DNA of 14,045 nt, from positions 1 through 14,045 of the forward strand of contig JAJYVC010000030.1 of the NCBI GenBank assembly GCA_021792235.1. The letters run 5' to 3'. The stretch comes from Microcaldota archaeon. GTDB taxonomy: Archaea; Micrarchaeota; Micrarchaeia; Micrarchaeales; CABMGC01. Shown one piece after another: positions 6,535 to 13,195 of the stretch. The position numbers were made by a program, and so were the translations under genes. Below the pieces are notes generated by a model. The model did not search any database, was not told the DNA's origin, and saw nothing but the letters and a program-made list of their open reading frames with translations. The stretch's first letter is position 1. The number at the start of each line of letters is the position of its first letter.

Positions 6535-7719
6535 ATGAAACCTCCCGCCCGCGACACGTTCATATTCCTATTGTGTTCAAGGGCATTTAGAAGTATTGCA
6601 CTAATATACATGACGCTGGCGTTCTCGCTTTATCTGTCTGCGCTGGGTGTCGGTGTAGTCGAGATAGGGATAATAGCAGGAGCTTCTGTGCTGTTCATGG
6701 CCCTAATGACTCTATTCCTCGGAATGATTGGAGACAGACACGGATACAAGTCAGAATTGATCATATCTGAGGCAGTGACGCTTGCCGGAGCAATGATTGT
6801 TGCATCATCTGCAAATATCACTTTCATAGAGATTGGCATGATCCTTGCAGGACTCAGCAGCGGCGCTGGTGGCCTGAGGGGTGCGTTCTCTCCAGGAGTG
6901 AACGCATTTGTCGCAGGAAGCTATCCGGATCATTCAGATCGCGTGAAAAAATTCTCGCTTCTCACCAGCATAGCCTCAATATCCGCAATTTTCGGCAGCG
7001 TAATGCTGGGATCCGTATCAATGCTCACAAAATACATTGGTCTTGCCTCTGCTTACAGGGCAGTATTCCTGCTTTCTTCATTCATGTTGATCATATCTCT
7101 TGCCTCTCTGCTCATGCTAAAGGAGCACAAACGCCCCCAAAAGACTACGAGAATGATGAAACCTTCTAGTTTCGCATATGTCTCAAAGATCATAGTGTCT
7201 AATTCGATAGGCGGTGTTGGAATGGGTATAGCCGTGCCGCTACTACCTCTGTGGTTCGTTATGATGTACCATGCAAATACTCTGCAGATAAGCATCATAT
7301 TCAGCATCTCCTACATCATAACCGCACTTGGTGCATATGTATCGTCAAGGATTTATGCCCGCATAAATGCCCTTAATACGGCATCCGCCACCCGCGCGTT
7401 TAACGGTCTGTTGCTCATTGCGATGGCTTTCTCGCCGTTACTGGCGCTTTCAGGTCTGCTTTATGTGCTCAGGTCATTTTCAGTTGGTATGGGCAGCCCG
7501 AGCAGGTCAGCAGTAAACGTACGAGGTGTGCACGAGGAGGATTATGGTACTGCAACCAGTCTCCAAGGCGTATCTACCAGAATATCGCAGCTCAGCTCAG
7601 GCGCAAGCGGTTACTTGATGGACTATTCGGTACCTCTCCCATTATTCGTAGGAGGCATATTCCAGTTTGCAAGCGGCATAGCCTACAAGCTGCTCCTTGG
7701 GCAAGAAAAAGACCGATAG
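6535..7719 (+). CDS. MFS transporter
   Basis: A 394-residue major facilitator superfamily permease with about 12 hydrophobic spans in two halves. The loop between spans 2 and 3 carries the MFS signature in the form GMIGDRHGYKSE (G-x-x-x-D-R-x-G-Y-K). A charged central loop (KEHKRPQKTTR, about 196-206) separates the halves, and a weaker copy of the signature, SSRIYARINA, lies in the second half. The cap VRGVHEEDYGTATS late in the protein is typical of drug-efflux-like MFS members. The substrate cannot be inferred. The gene has its own predicted leaderless promoter and is followed by a separate TATA box, so it is probably transcribed alone. Numbers of spans are by eye. Confidence 0.88.
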   Translation: MKPPARDTFIFLLCSRAFRSIALIYMTLAFSLYLSALGVGVVEIGIIAGASVLFMALMTLFLGMIGDRHGYKSELIISEAVTLAGAMIVASSANITFIEIGMILAGLSSGAGGLRGAFSPGVNAFVAGSYPDHSDRVKKFSLLTSIASISAIFGSVMLGSVSMLTKYIGLASAYRAVFLLSSFMLIISLASLLMLKEHKRPQKTTRMMKPSSFAYVSKIIVSNSIGGVGMGIAVPLLPLWFVMMYHANTLQISIIFSISYIITALGAYVSSRIYARINALNTASATRAFNGLLLIAMAFSPLLALSGLLYVLRSFSVGMGSPSRSAVNVRGVHEEDYGTATSLQGVSTRISQLSSGASGYLMDYSVPLPLFVGGIFQFASGIAYKLLLGQEKDR

Positions 7720-7735
7720 ATTACTGCAGAAAAAG

Positions 7736-7743
7736 CATAAATA
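7736..7743 (+). promoter_or_regulatory. TATA box for the 140-aa protein gene
   Basis: CATAAATA after a run of A and G, centred about 34 nt ahead of TTG 7774. The leader would be about 8 nt and contain the GGTGGG Shine-Dalgarno site (7765-7770). Confidence 0.55.
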
Positions 7744-7773
7744 CACCAAAAAGTCGAACCAATTGGTGGGTCA

Positions 7774-8196
7774 TTGAGATTCCACAAACAAAAGCAGGGC
7801 CAGGAAAACAAAGCAGACTATGTCTCGTTAAATGAGAATGCCAATCCCACTGTGATACGGCAATTATCGATACGATTCACTGACCGGCGCGGAAACGATG
7901 CATGGAGCTATATTCGCAGAAACGGCCTTGCGCTATCAGAGCTCATGGATGGTTCCGTAGGCTTCGGCCTTGCGAATCCTTATGATTGCAGGAGGGTCGC
8001 CGTCGCTCTTGGCACAAGATTCATAGACGAAGATGGCACCAGTGCGCTCGAATACCTCAAAAACCATCGCGGCATGGCGCAGGAACTGTTCGTTCATACT
8101 GCTGCATATACCGACGCTGTCGTGCAGAAGTACTCTGCCATCACTTCTGCATTAAAGGAGGAACTCAGGCGCAACCAGACGCCTGCAGATGCATGA
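7774..8196 (+). CDS. Unknown protein with an internal duplication
   Basis: A 140-residue soluble protein that I do not recognise. It starts at TTG, after GGTGGG with 3-nt spacing; there is no ATG nearby in frame. The first 26 residues are polar and likely disordered. Two copies of one motif follow: residues 31-59 (LSIRFTDRRGNDAW...) and 79-107 (LGTRFIDEDGTSAL...). They share L-x-x-R-F-x-D-x-x-G-x-x-A-x-x-Y-[IL]-[RK], then E-L about ten residues later, 48 residues apart. Each copy looks like a short strand or turn followed by a helix. A helical tail (about 108-135) ends in a charged stretch. There are no cysteine clusters and no signal peptide. Codon use is like its neighbours. The stop at 8194-8196 is just ahead of the TATA box of the next, broken gene. 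Confidence 0.75.
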   Translation: MRFHKQKQGQENKADYVSLNENANPTVIRQLSIRFTDRRGNDAWSYIRRNGLALSELMDGSVGFGLANPYDCRRVAVALGTRFIDEDGTSALEYLKNHRGMAQELFVHTAAYTDAVVQKYSAITSALKEELRRNQTPADA

Positions 8197-8200
8197 AAGC

Positions 8201-8208
8201 TTTAAATA
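8201..8208 (+). promoter_or_regulatory. TATA box ahead of the GATGxxG gene remnant
   Basis: TTTAAATA preceded by GAAAGC, centred 32 nt ahead of ATG 8237. GGTGAT at 8228-8233 is a good Shine-Dalgarno site. Both signals look intact although the gene behind them is broken. Confidence 0.55.
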
Positions 8209-8236
8209 TCTGGCTAATTTAGATAGCGGTGATGAC

Positions 8237-8299
8237 ATGCCCGAGCCAATCCTCGTAATCGGTGCAACCGGAAAGGTGGGCATGGGGCTCATATCTTAG
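8237..8299 (+). pseudogene. 5' remnant of an NAD(P)-binding (NmrA/SDR-like) gene
   Basis: Twenty codons from ATG 8237 spell the first strand and glycine loop of a Rossmann fold, ILVIGATGKVG, then meet TAG at 8297-8299. In intact NmrA or extended-SDR proteins this loop binds NAD(P)H and is followed by some 200 to 300 residues. No continuation is obvious: frame 1 after 8299 runs 29 codons to a stop, and frame 3 stops at 8352. Promoter and ribosome site look functional, so the short peptide may still be made. I read this as a truncated gene. The 410-base stretch 8197-8607 otherwise holds only a 7-bp inverted repeat (8311-8317 with 8326-8332) and the orphan ORF listed next. Confidence 0.6.
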
Positions 8300-8384
8300 A
8301 TATTCGACAAGAGAGATACAAGCCCATCTCTCCACAGAAATCCTACAAGGATAGTCTGAGTGGCATCTCGCAGCTCGTACCTGT

Positions 8385-8582
8385 ATGATCTGCCCGGCCT
8401 GTCAGAGTCAGACGGCAGGGACTTTTCCATGCGCAGGAAACCTGATAGTTATAAAGGCTGAGACTTATGGCAACAGCGATTACACTGTAGCTGCGCCTGT
8501 GGCCGGAGTAAAAATAACCGCACAGAACGTACATGGGGACCTTCTTTACCAGCTTGACAATCGCACGATGGGCGGCGCATGA
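8385..8582 (+). pseudogene. Orphan 65-codon ORF, possibly the tail of a lost gene
   Basis: Open from 8355 in frame 3, with ATG at 8385 and TGA at 8580-8582. The second half (from NLIVIKAETYG to the end, including APVAGVKIT and HGDLLYQLDNRTMGGA) reads like part of a real folded protein. The first part (CPAC, then a lone Cys) looks less natural, and no ribosome site lies ahead of the ATG. It may be the C-terminal piece of a gene deleted between 8299 and about 8430, perhaps unrelated to the Rossmann remnant. I do not recognise the family. It faces the convergent DoxX-like gene 25 bases away. Confidence 0.35.
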
Positions 8583-8607
8583 ATGCTATCTCACGTACTG
8601 CCAATTG

Positions 8608-8988
8608 CTACCACTTCTTCTTAAGCGCAAGCCATCGCGTGTCATCAAAAAACAGCGACAGAGCCATTATCAGTATCGCAATATCCCTTATCACTATGTC
8701 ATTGAATCCGAAGAAGATGACGAGGTCTGCAACTATAAAAACCATCATTAGAGTCGCAAGCGCAGATGCAATCCTTACGTATATTCCAAGCAGTACTGCC
8801 AGCCCTATCGCAAGCATTGCCACTCCATGAATCATGGTGAGCGTAGTTGTGCTTGCTATTACTGAGAGGAATTGAGGCATGTAGAATGACCAATAGGACG
8901 GCTGGATTATCTCCCACATCCCTATTGATACAAACACTACTGCTATGCCAAGCCTGGTCAATATGTGCCGTATGTCGGATTTCTTCAT
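8608..8988 (-). CDS. DoxX-like integral membrane protein
   Basis: A 126-residue protein with four hydrophobic spans and basic ends (MKKSD at the N-terminus, LALKKKW at the C-terminus). The first span with R-L-G-I-A-V-V-F-V-S-I-G, the following WEIIQP, and the third-fourth span pattern match the DoxX/SURF4-like family, which in bacteria takes part in redox-linked membrane complexes. In mycobacteria DoxX has been reported to bind superoxide dismutase and a sulfurtransferase, linking oxidative stress and thiol balance. The start is ATG 8988 with a weak GTGAT site; it lies 22 bases behind the stop of the PF03640-type gene, so the two form an operon. The exact role here is unknown. Confidence 0.8.
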   Translation of the reverse strand: MKKSDIRHILTRLGIAVVFVSIGMWEIIQPSYWSFYMPQFLSVIASTTTLTMIHGVAMLAIGLAVLLGIYVRIASALATLMMVFIVADLVIFFGFNDIVIRDIAILIMALSLFFDDTRWLALKKKW

Positions 8989-9010
8989 CCAATCACGCCG
9001 TGTCCAACAG

Positions 9011-9595
9011 TCACTTGTAGGTCAGGTTCGGAGTAGCGACATACCACGTGCCTCCGAATGAACTCAGGTTCTGGCCATTCACTTCTCCAGGAGCCCTGTC
9101 ACCGGCATAGAGATACAGCGGCCAACCTTTGTATGTAAGCTGCTTTGTTCCATCTGTCCTGTTTATGGTCCCGAAGTCTGACAGATTCAATGCAGGAGAC
9201 ACTGTAAGATTGGAAGCATAGAATGCAGGCCAGTATGTAGCGCATGACGTGTAGCATGCACTCCTGTTGCCATACGGCACATCCGCGCCGAAAATATACA
9301 ATGCATATCCGCTGGAGCTTGCTAGATACGTTCCTAATGTAGAGCTATTGCCGACATTTACTGCATATGATGGAGTAATGGTGCTCCTGTTTGTAGAATT
9401 TCCAACATGCGGCGCAGTAGTTGATGGCGTGGAATAATTCTGTGTGGTGGTGTATGCCGCTTGCTGTGTTGTCTGCGCCGTTGACTGGTTGGCGGTCTGT
9501 ACATGCTTAAGGGCATTTCCGTTTACAACAACATATACTCCGCCTACTATTATTACTATAATTACTATCGCCATTATGGACGCTTTTATATTCAT
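9011..9595 (-). CDS. Membrane-anchored secreted repeat protein (PF03640/COG4315-like)
   Basis: A 194-residue extracytoplasmic protein. Residues about 6-24 form a hydrophobic anchor or signal, followed by a Thr/Ser/Gln-rich linker (about 33-75). The C-terminal part has two linked repeats of the PF03640 family: LGTYLASSSGYALYIFGAD with C-YTSC-ATYWPAF, and then DGTKQLTYKGWPLYLYAGD with PGEVNG and a final GGTWYVA. The two Cys (ACYTSC) are the usual pair of the first repeat. At least six N-x-S/T sites suggest glycosylation. The start ATG 9595 has AGGTG (complement of 9603-9607) with 7-nt spacing. It is the first gene of an operon with the DoxX-like gene. Family function is unknown; members sit at the envelope and are sometimes linked to redox proteins. 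Confidence 0.88.
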   Translation of the reverse strand: MNIKASIMAIVIIVIIVGGVYVVVNGNALKHVQTANQSTAQTTQQAAYTTTQNYSTPSTTAPHVGNSTNRSTITPSYAVNVGNSSTLGTYLASSSGYALYIFGADVPYGNRSACYTSCATYWPAFYASNLTVSPALNLSDFGTINRTDGTKQLTYKGWPLYLYAGDRAPGEVNGQNLSSFGGTWYVATPNLTYK

Positions 9596-9626
9596 GCCAT
9601 GACACCTGATGAATTATAATGCATAT

Positions 9627-9658
9627 ATTATAAAATAGTTAACGCCACCTTTATTTAC
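9627..9658. promoter_or_regulatory. Divergent promoter region between the PF03640-type and PIG-L genes
   Basis: The AT-rich block 9620-9640 reads TTTTATAATATATG on the minus strand and fits as TATA box of the PF03640-type gene. On the plus strand CTTTATTTAC (9649-9658) is centred about 29 nt ahead of ATG 9683, giving a leaderless PIG-L transcript. ATTATAAAAT (9628-9637) is the alternative box, and would favour ATG 9671. Confidence 0.45.
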
Positions 9659-9682
9659 AAGCATGCACAAATGGTATATTCT

Positions 9683-10369
9683 ATGAGAGTTCTAGGTATT
9701 GCAGCGCATCCTGATGATCTGGATTTTGGCGCTTCCGGTACATTCGCCAAACTTGCAAAGCAAGGCGCCGATTGTTACTACCTCATCTGCACAAACGGAT
9801 GTAAGGGTTCAGATGATCCTAGGATGACAGAGGGGAGATTGATTAGGATAAGGGCTGCCGAACAGAGAAAAGCGGCAAAAGTCCTCGGGCTAAAACAGGT
9901 TTTCTTCCTGGGCCATAACGACACCGAGCTTGTGGCTGACCTCGTACTCAAGAAGGAGATAGTGAGGTACATAAGAAAACTGAGGCCTGATATGGTCTTC
10001 ACAATGGATCCGACCCTTGTCTACTCCAAGCGCGGGTTTATCAACCACTCTGACCACAGGGCTGCCGGTCAGGCTGCCATAGATGCAGTATATCCAATGG
10101 CCAGGGACAGGCTCACATTCAAGGAGCTTGAAAAGGAGGGCCTCAAACCTCACAAAGTTCGCACCCTTTACCTGATAAATTTCGACAACCACAACGAAGT
10201 TGTTGACATAAGCAGCACCATATCACTGAAGGTCAAGGCGCTGGGGTGCCACGAAAGCCAGATATCAAAGGAGGGCATTTCATGGGTGCGCAAGAGGGCC
10301 GCGGCACTGGGCAAGAAGAATGGATACGGATTCGCAGAGGCATTCGTTAAGCTTGATTTAGGCAGGTGA
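9683..10369 (+). CDS. PIG-L/LmbE-family zinc deacetylase (MshB/BshB-like)
   Basis: A zinc-dependent N-deacetylase that in known members removes acetate from GlcNAc groups, as in MshB (mycothiol), BshB (bacillithiol) or lipid-linked substrates. Numbered from ATG 9683, the motif AHPDD is at residues 8-12 (H9 and D12 zinc ligands, D11 the likely base) and NHSDHR at 121-126 supplies the third ligand. TNGCKGSDDP and LGHNDTEL are family-typical loops. The ORF is open from ATG 9671, but ATG 9683 puts the first strand (MRVLGIAAHPDD) at the usual place and fits a leaderless start. The protein has no signal peptide, so it is cytoplasmic. Its last codons hold the AGGTGA site for the ligase gene four bases on. 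Divergent from the PF03640/DoxX operon. Confidence 0.92.
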   Translation: MRVLGIAAHPDDLDFGASGTFAKLAKQGADCYYLICTNGCKGSDDPRMTEGRLIRIRAAEQRKAAKVLGLKQVFFLGHNDTELVADLVLKKEIVRYIRKLRPDMVFTMDPTLVYSKRGFINHSDHRAAGQAAIDAVYPMARDRLTFKELEKEGLKPHKVRTLYLINFDNHNEVVDISSTISLKVKALGCHESQISKEGISWVRKRAAALGKKNGYGFAEAFVKLDLGR

Positions 10370-10373
10370 ACGC

Positions 10374-11537
10374 ATGACGTTAAGGATATTCAATTCAGGT
10401 AGTGAAAGGAAGGAGGTATTCAGGACGCTTAAGCCCAACACGGCAAAGATCTACGTGTGTGGAATAACACCATACGATACCACACATCTTGGGCATGCAT
10501 TCACATACGTATCATTCGATGCCTTCATAAGGTACCTTAAATTCAAAGGCTTCAGGGTGGAATACGCCCAAAATGTAACTGACATAGATGATGACATACT
10601 CAGGAAGTCTAGAGAGGATCACAGAAACTGGAGGGAACTGGGAAACTTATGGACCAGGCAGTACCTAAACGACATGAGAAGGATCAACGTCCTGCGGCCT
10701 ACCCATTACATCAAGGCTACTGGGTCAATACGAGCAATGATCAAGATAATAGATTCTCTCCTTAAAAAGAGTATTGCATACGAAAGCGGCGGAAACATAT
10801 ATTTCAGAACAAAGAAGTTCCCCAGATACGGTAGATTATCTCATTTCAATGAAAGTCAGATGCTGTTGCTGCTCAAGGAGCGCGGCGGAAATCCCGATGA
10901 CAAGAACAAGGAGGATCCGCTGGACTTCGTATTGTGGCAACACAAGGCTGAGGGAGAGCCGTCCTGGTCCACGCCATGGGGGAGGGGAAGGCCCGGTTGG
11001 CACATAGAGTGCTCCACAATGATTAACGAATATCTGGGAGAACGGATAGATGTACACGGCGGAGGCAGGGACCTCATATTCCCGCATCACGAAAGCGAGA
11101 TTGCACAATCCGAAAGCTTCACCGGGAAATCCCCAATGTCAAGGTATTTCATGCACACTGCAATGGTAATGTACCGCGGCGAGAAGATGTCCAAGTCGCT
11201 GGGAAACCTGATAATGGTGTCGAAACTTCTCAAGAATCACACTCCCAATGCGATAAGATGGTTGCTACTGTCACATAGGTACCGGCAGGTATGGGAGTAC
11301 GTTCCAGAAGAGCTTGAGGCCGCTGGAAAGTGCGTAAAGAGGCTGGAATCTTACGCGAAGGAAGAAGGGCCATCACATGCCAGCGCAGACAAGAGCACAA
11401 TGAACAGGTTCTGCAGAGCAATGGATGATGATCTGAATACGCCAGAGGCACTGCGCATAATCAAGAACTCATATGAGAGCGCAGAGAGCAAAGAGACTGT
11501 AAGGTCCATGATGCGCATTCTTGGATTCGATATATGA
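10374..11537 (+). CDS. Short CysRS-family ligase, MshC-like (or cysteinyl-tRNA synthetase)
   Basis: A class I CysRS-fold enzyme of 387 residues that activates cysteine with ATP. Zinc ligands are C29, C213, H238 and E242; the HIGH motif is HLGH (38-41) and the KMSKS loop is intact (271-275). Canonical CysRS has about 450-480 residues with a C-terminal tRNA-binding part. This protein stops at ILGFDI, where MshC (cysteine:GlcN-Ins ligase of mycothiol synthesis) also ends. Features I recall as MshC-like are CGITPYDTTHLGHA in place of the usual CGPTVYDYAHIG, the ERGGNP loop (169-174), and NWRELG. ATG 10374 follows AGGTGA (10364-10369) overlapping the deacetylase stop, so the two genes are coupled. 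It may be a thiol-pathway enzyme, or the only CysRS of the cell in a short form. Confidence 0.9.
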   Translation: MTLRIFNSGSERKEVFRTLKPNTAKIYVCGITPYDTTHLGHAFTYVSFDAFIRYLKFKGFRVEYAQNVTDIDDDILRKSREDHRNWRELGNLWTRQYLNDMRRINVLRPTHYIKATGSIRAMIKIIDSLLKKSIAYESGGNIYFRTKKFPRYGRLSHFNESQMLLLLKERGGNPDDKNKEDPLDFVLWQHKAEGEPSWSTPWGRGRPGWHIECSTMINEYLGERIDVHGGGRDLIFPHHESEIAQSESFTGKSPMSRYFMHTAMVMYRGEKMSKSLGNLIMVSKLLKNHTPNAIRWLLLSHRYRQVWEYVPEELEAAGKCVKRLESYAKEEGPSHASADKSTMNRFCRAMDDDLNTPEALRIIKNSYESAESKETVRSMMRILGFDI

Positions 11538-11552
11538 CTTGCAATGTCATAT
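11532..11552. terminator. Inverted repeat over two convergent stop codons
   Basis: ATATGAC (11532-11538) and GTCATAT (11546-11552) form a 7-bp stem with a 7-nt loop. The arms contain the TGA stops of the ligase gene and of the convergent oxidoreductase gene, only nine bases apart. No strong T run follows on either strand, so intrinsic termination is uncertain. Confidence 0.3.
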
Positions 11553-13112
11553 CTTCCTTATGTTCCTCAATATGTACTTGGCAGCATTAAATCCGGGCAG
11601 GCCTGACACACCGCCTCCAGGATGTGTTCCTGATCCACATAGATATAATCCCTTCACCGGAGTCCCATAGCTGAACCTGGAGAAGAAGAGCTGGTCAGGT
11701 GTCATATCTCCGTGGAATATGTTGCCGCCAGTGAGTCCAAAGCGCGATTCGAGATCCACAGGCGATAGCCCCTGCACGTTTACCAGTATATCATCTATGT
11801 TCGGTGCATACTTCCTTATGGTGGATATTGTGCTTTTTATGAACTTACTATTCTCCCTGTTCCAGTCAGTGCCCTTCAGTTTATATGGTGCGTATTGGAC
11901 AAAGCATCCGGCAACATACGTACCATTCGGCGCAAGCGTCTTATCCACCGAGCTCGGTATGAACATCGAGATCACCGGATTCCTTGAAGGCATACCGTAC
12001 TTTGCGTCATCGAAGGCCCTTTCCATGTACTCGAAGTCCTCGCACATGTATATCGAACCCTTGTGCTGCGGCTCTGGGAGCTCTGTTTTGTTCGGATAGC
12101 ATTCAAAGTCCGGCAGGCCATTGAGCAGCATATTTATCTTGAATGACGAGGACCTAGTCTGATAATTCTTTACCTTCCACAGGAAATTCTCGCCTAGCTT
12201 ATCCTCACCAACCATCTCAAGGAATGTCCTCTTCGGCTCGGCATTGGATACAATTATTCCTGCCCTGTAAGTCCGTTTGCCCACTACAACTCCGACTGCC
12301 CTGCCACCTTCAACCAATATCCTATCGACAGGTGCATCGGTCATTATCTTTACTCCTCGAGATTTTGCGCTTTTTGCAAGCGCCTCCGATACGCTGCCCA
12401 TTCCTCCCTGCACGTATCCCCATCTTCCACGTCCTTCTATGTTGCCCATCACATGGTGAAGGAGAATGTACGCAGTGCCAGGCGTCGATGGTGCGGCCAT
12501 AGCACCAACTATACCATCGGTGGCCAGAGATGCCTTGAGCTCATCAGATTCAAACCAGCGGTCGAGGAAGTCCTTTACTGACAGCGACATGACATCTACG
12601 AAGTCCTGCGCCTTTCTCACAAGCCTCCTGTTCAGCAGCCCAAACTTGGCCAGTGAGGCCATGCTCCCTATGTCTGGAGGCGATTGTTTAAGTATCGGAT
12701 CCATAGCCTCGACAATGCCTGTTAGGTATCTGTCATATCTCTCATACGCCTTTGCATCATGCCTTGAGAATCTCGATATCTCCTTCTTGGTATCCTTCAT
12801 GTCTCCATATAGGAACAGGTGCTCTCCGTTGAGCATCGGCGTGAATGACTGCGGTTCCTTTCCAATGAATACGAATCCGTACTTAGCAAGCTCAAGCTCC
12901 TTTATTATCTGCCTGTCAAGCAGGGAGCAAACATACGATGCAGTCGATACCTTGATGCCGGGCCAAAGCTCTTCGGTCACAGCGGCCCCGCCAACCATCT
13001 TTCTCCTTTCAATCACCAGGGTCCTTAGGCCCTTCCTAGCAAGATAATTTGCACACACCAGGCCATTATGGCCAGCGCCAACTATTATTGCATCATATCT
13101 CTCATTTTGCAT
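11547..13112 (-). CDS. FAD/NAD(P)-dependent oxidoreductase, phytoene-desaturase superfamily (PYROXD2-like)
   Basis: A flavoprotein of 521 residues from ATG 13112. Residues 7-39 are the FAD-binding Rossmann start with G12-A-G14-H-N-G17, then VIERRKMVGGAAVTEE, typical of the COG1233/PYROXD2 branch. Later come the ALAKSAKSRGVKI segment with a second nucleotide-contact region (about 250-300) and the C-terminal FAD motif LYLCGSGTHPGGGVSGLPG. The branch differs from true carotenoid desaturases and its substrate is mostly unknown. The frame is open up to 13157, but a TATA box at 13133-13140 lies inside that extension and predicts a transcript start at the ATG, so the shorter protein is preferred. 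No crt genes are in the window. It converges on the deacetylase/ligase pair. Confidence 0.88.
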   Translation of the reverse strand: MQNERYDAIIVGAGHNGLVCANYLARKGLRTLVIERRKMVGGAAVTEELWPGIKVSTASYVCSLLDRQIIKELELAKYGFVFIGKEPQSFTPMLNGEHLFLYGDMKDTKKEISRFSRHDAKAYERYDRYLTGIVEAMDPILKQSPPDIGSMASLAKFGLLNRRLVRKAQDFVDVMSLSVKDFLDRWFESDELKASLATDGIVGAMAAPSTPGTAYILLHHVMGNIEGRGRWGYVQGGMGSVSEALAKSAKSRGVKIMTDAPVDRILVEGGRAVGVVVGKRTYRAGIIVSNAEPKRTFLEMVGEDKLGENFLWKVKNYQTRSSSFKINMLLNGLPDFECYPNKTELPEPQHKGSIYMCEDFEYMERAFDDAKYGMPSRNPVISMFIPSSVDKTLAPNGTYVAGCFVQYAPYKLKGTDWNRENSKFIKSTISTIRKYAPNIDDILVNVQGLSPVDLESRFGLTGGNIFHGDMTPDQLFFSRFSYGTPVKGLYLCGSGTHPGGGVSGLPGFNAAKYILRNIRKI

Positions 13113-13132
13113 GAAAAGCACTTGAATCTCAG

Positions 13133-13140
13133 CTATATAA
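13133..13140 (-). promoter_or_regulatory. TATA box for the FAD oxidoreductase gene
   Basis: The minus strand reads TTATATAG, centred 25 nt ahead of ATG 13112. This predicts a leaderless mRNA and argues against the longer reading frame from 13157. Confidence 0.65.
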
Positions 13141-13161
13141 CACTTTCTCAGTCGCACATGC

Positions 13162-13172
13162 CTTATTTATAT
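13162..13172 (+). promoter_or_regulatory. TATA box for the surface-protein gene
   Basis: CTTATTTATAT, centred about 28 nt ahead of ATG 13196; predicts a leaderless transcript. It lies back to back with the oxidoreductase box. Confidence 0.6.
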
Positions 13173-13195
13173 GTCCTGCATGCCAACATCTAATC

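Noticed and set aside
8311..8332. GAGAGAT/ATCTCTC inverted repeat as a terminator
   Set aside because: The stem is 7 bp with an 8-nt loop and no T run follows; such repeats are expected by chance in this length of DNA.
8385..8440. Zinc ribbon suggested by CPAC and a later Cys
   Set aside because: Only one Cys pair and one further Cys are present; the second CxxC needed for a ribbon is missing.
11547..13112. Mycothiol disulfide reductase or carotenoid desaturase
   Set aside because: The protein follows the COG1233/PYROXD2 pattern, has no redox-active CxxxxC near the FAD motif as disulfide reductases do, and no carotenoid genes are nearby.
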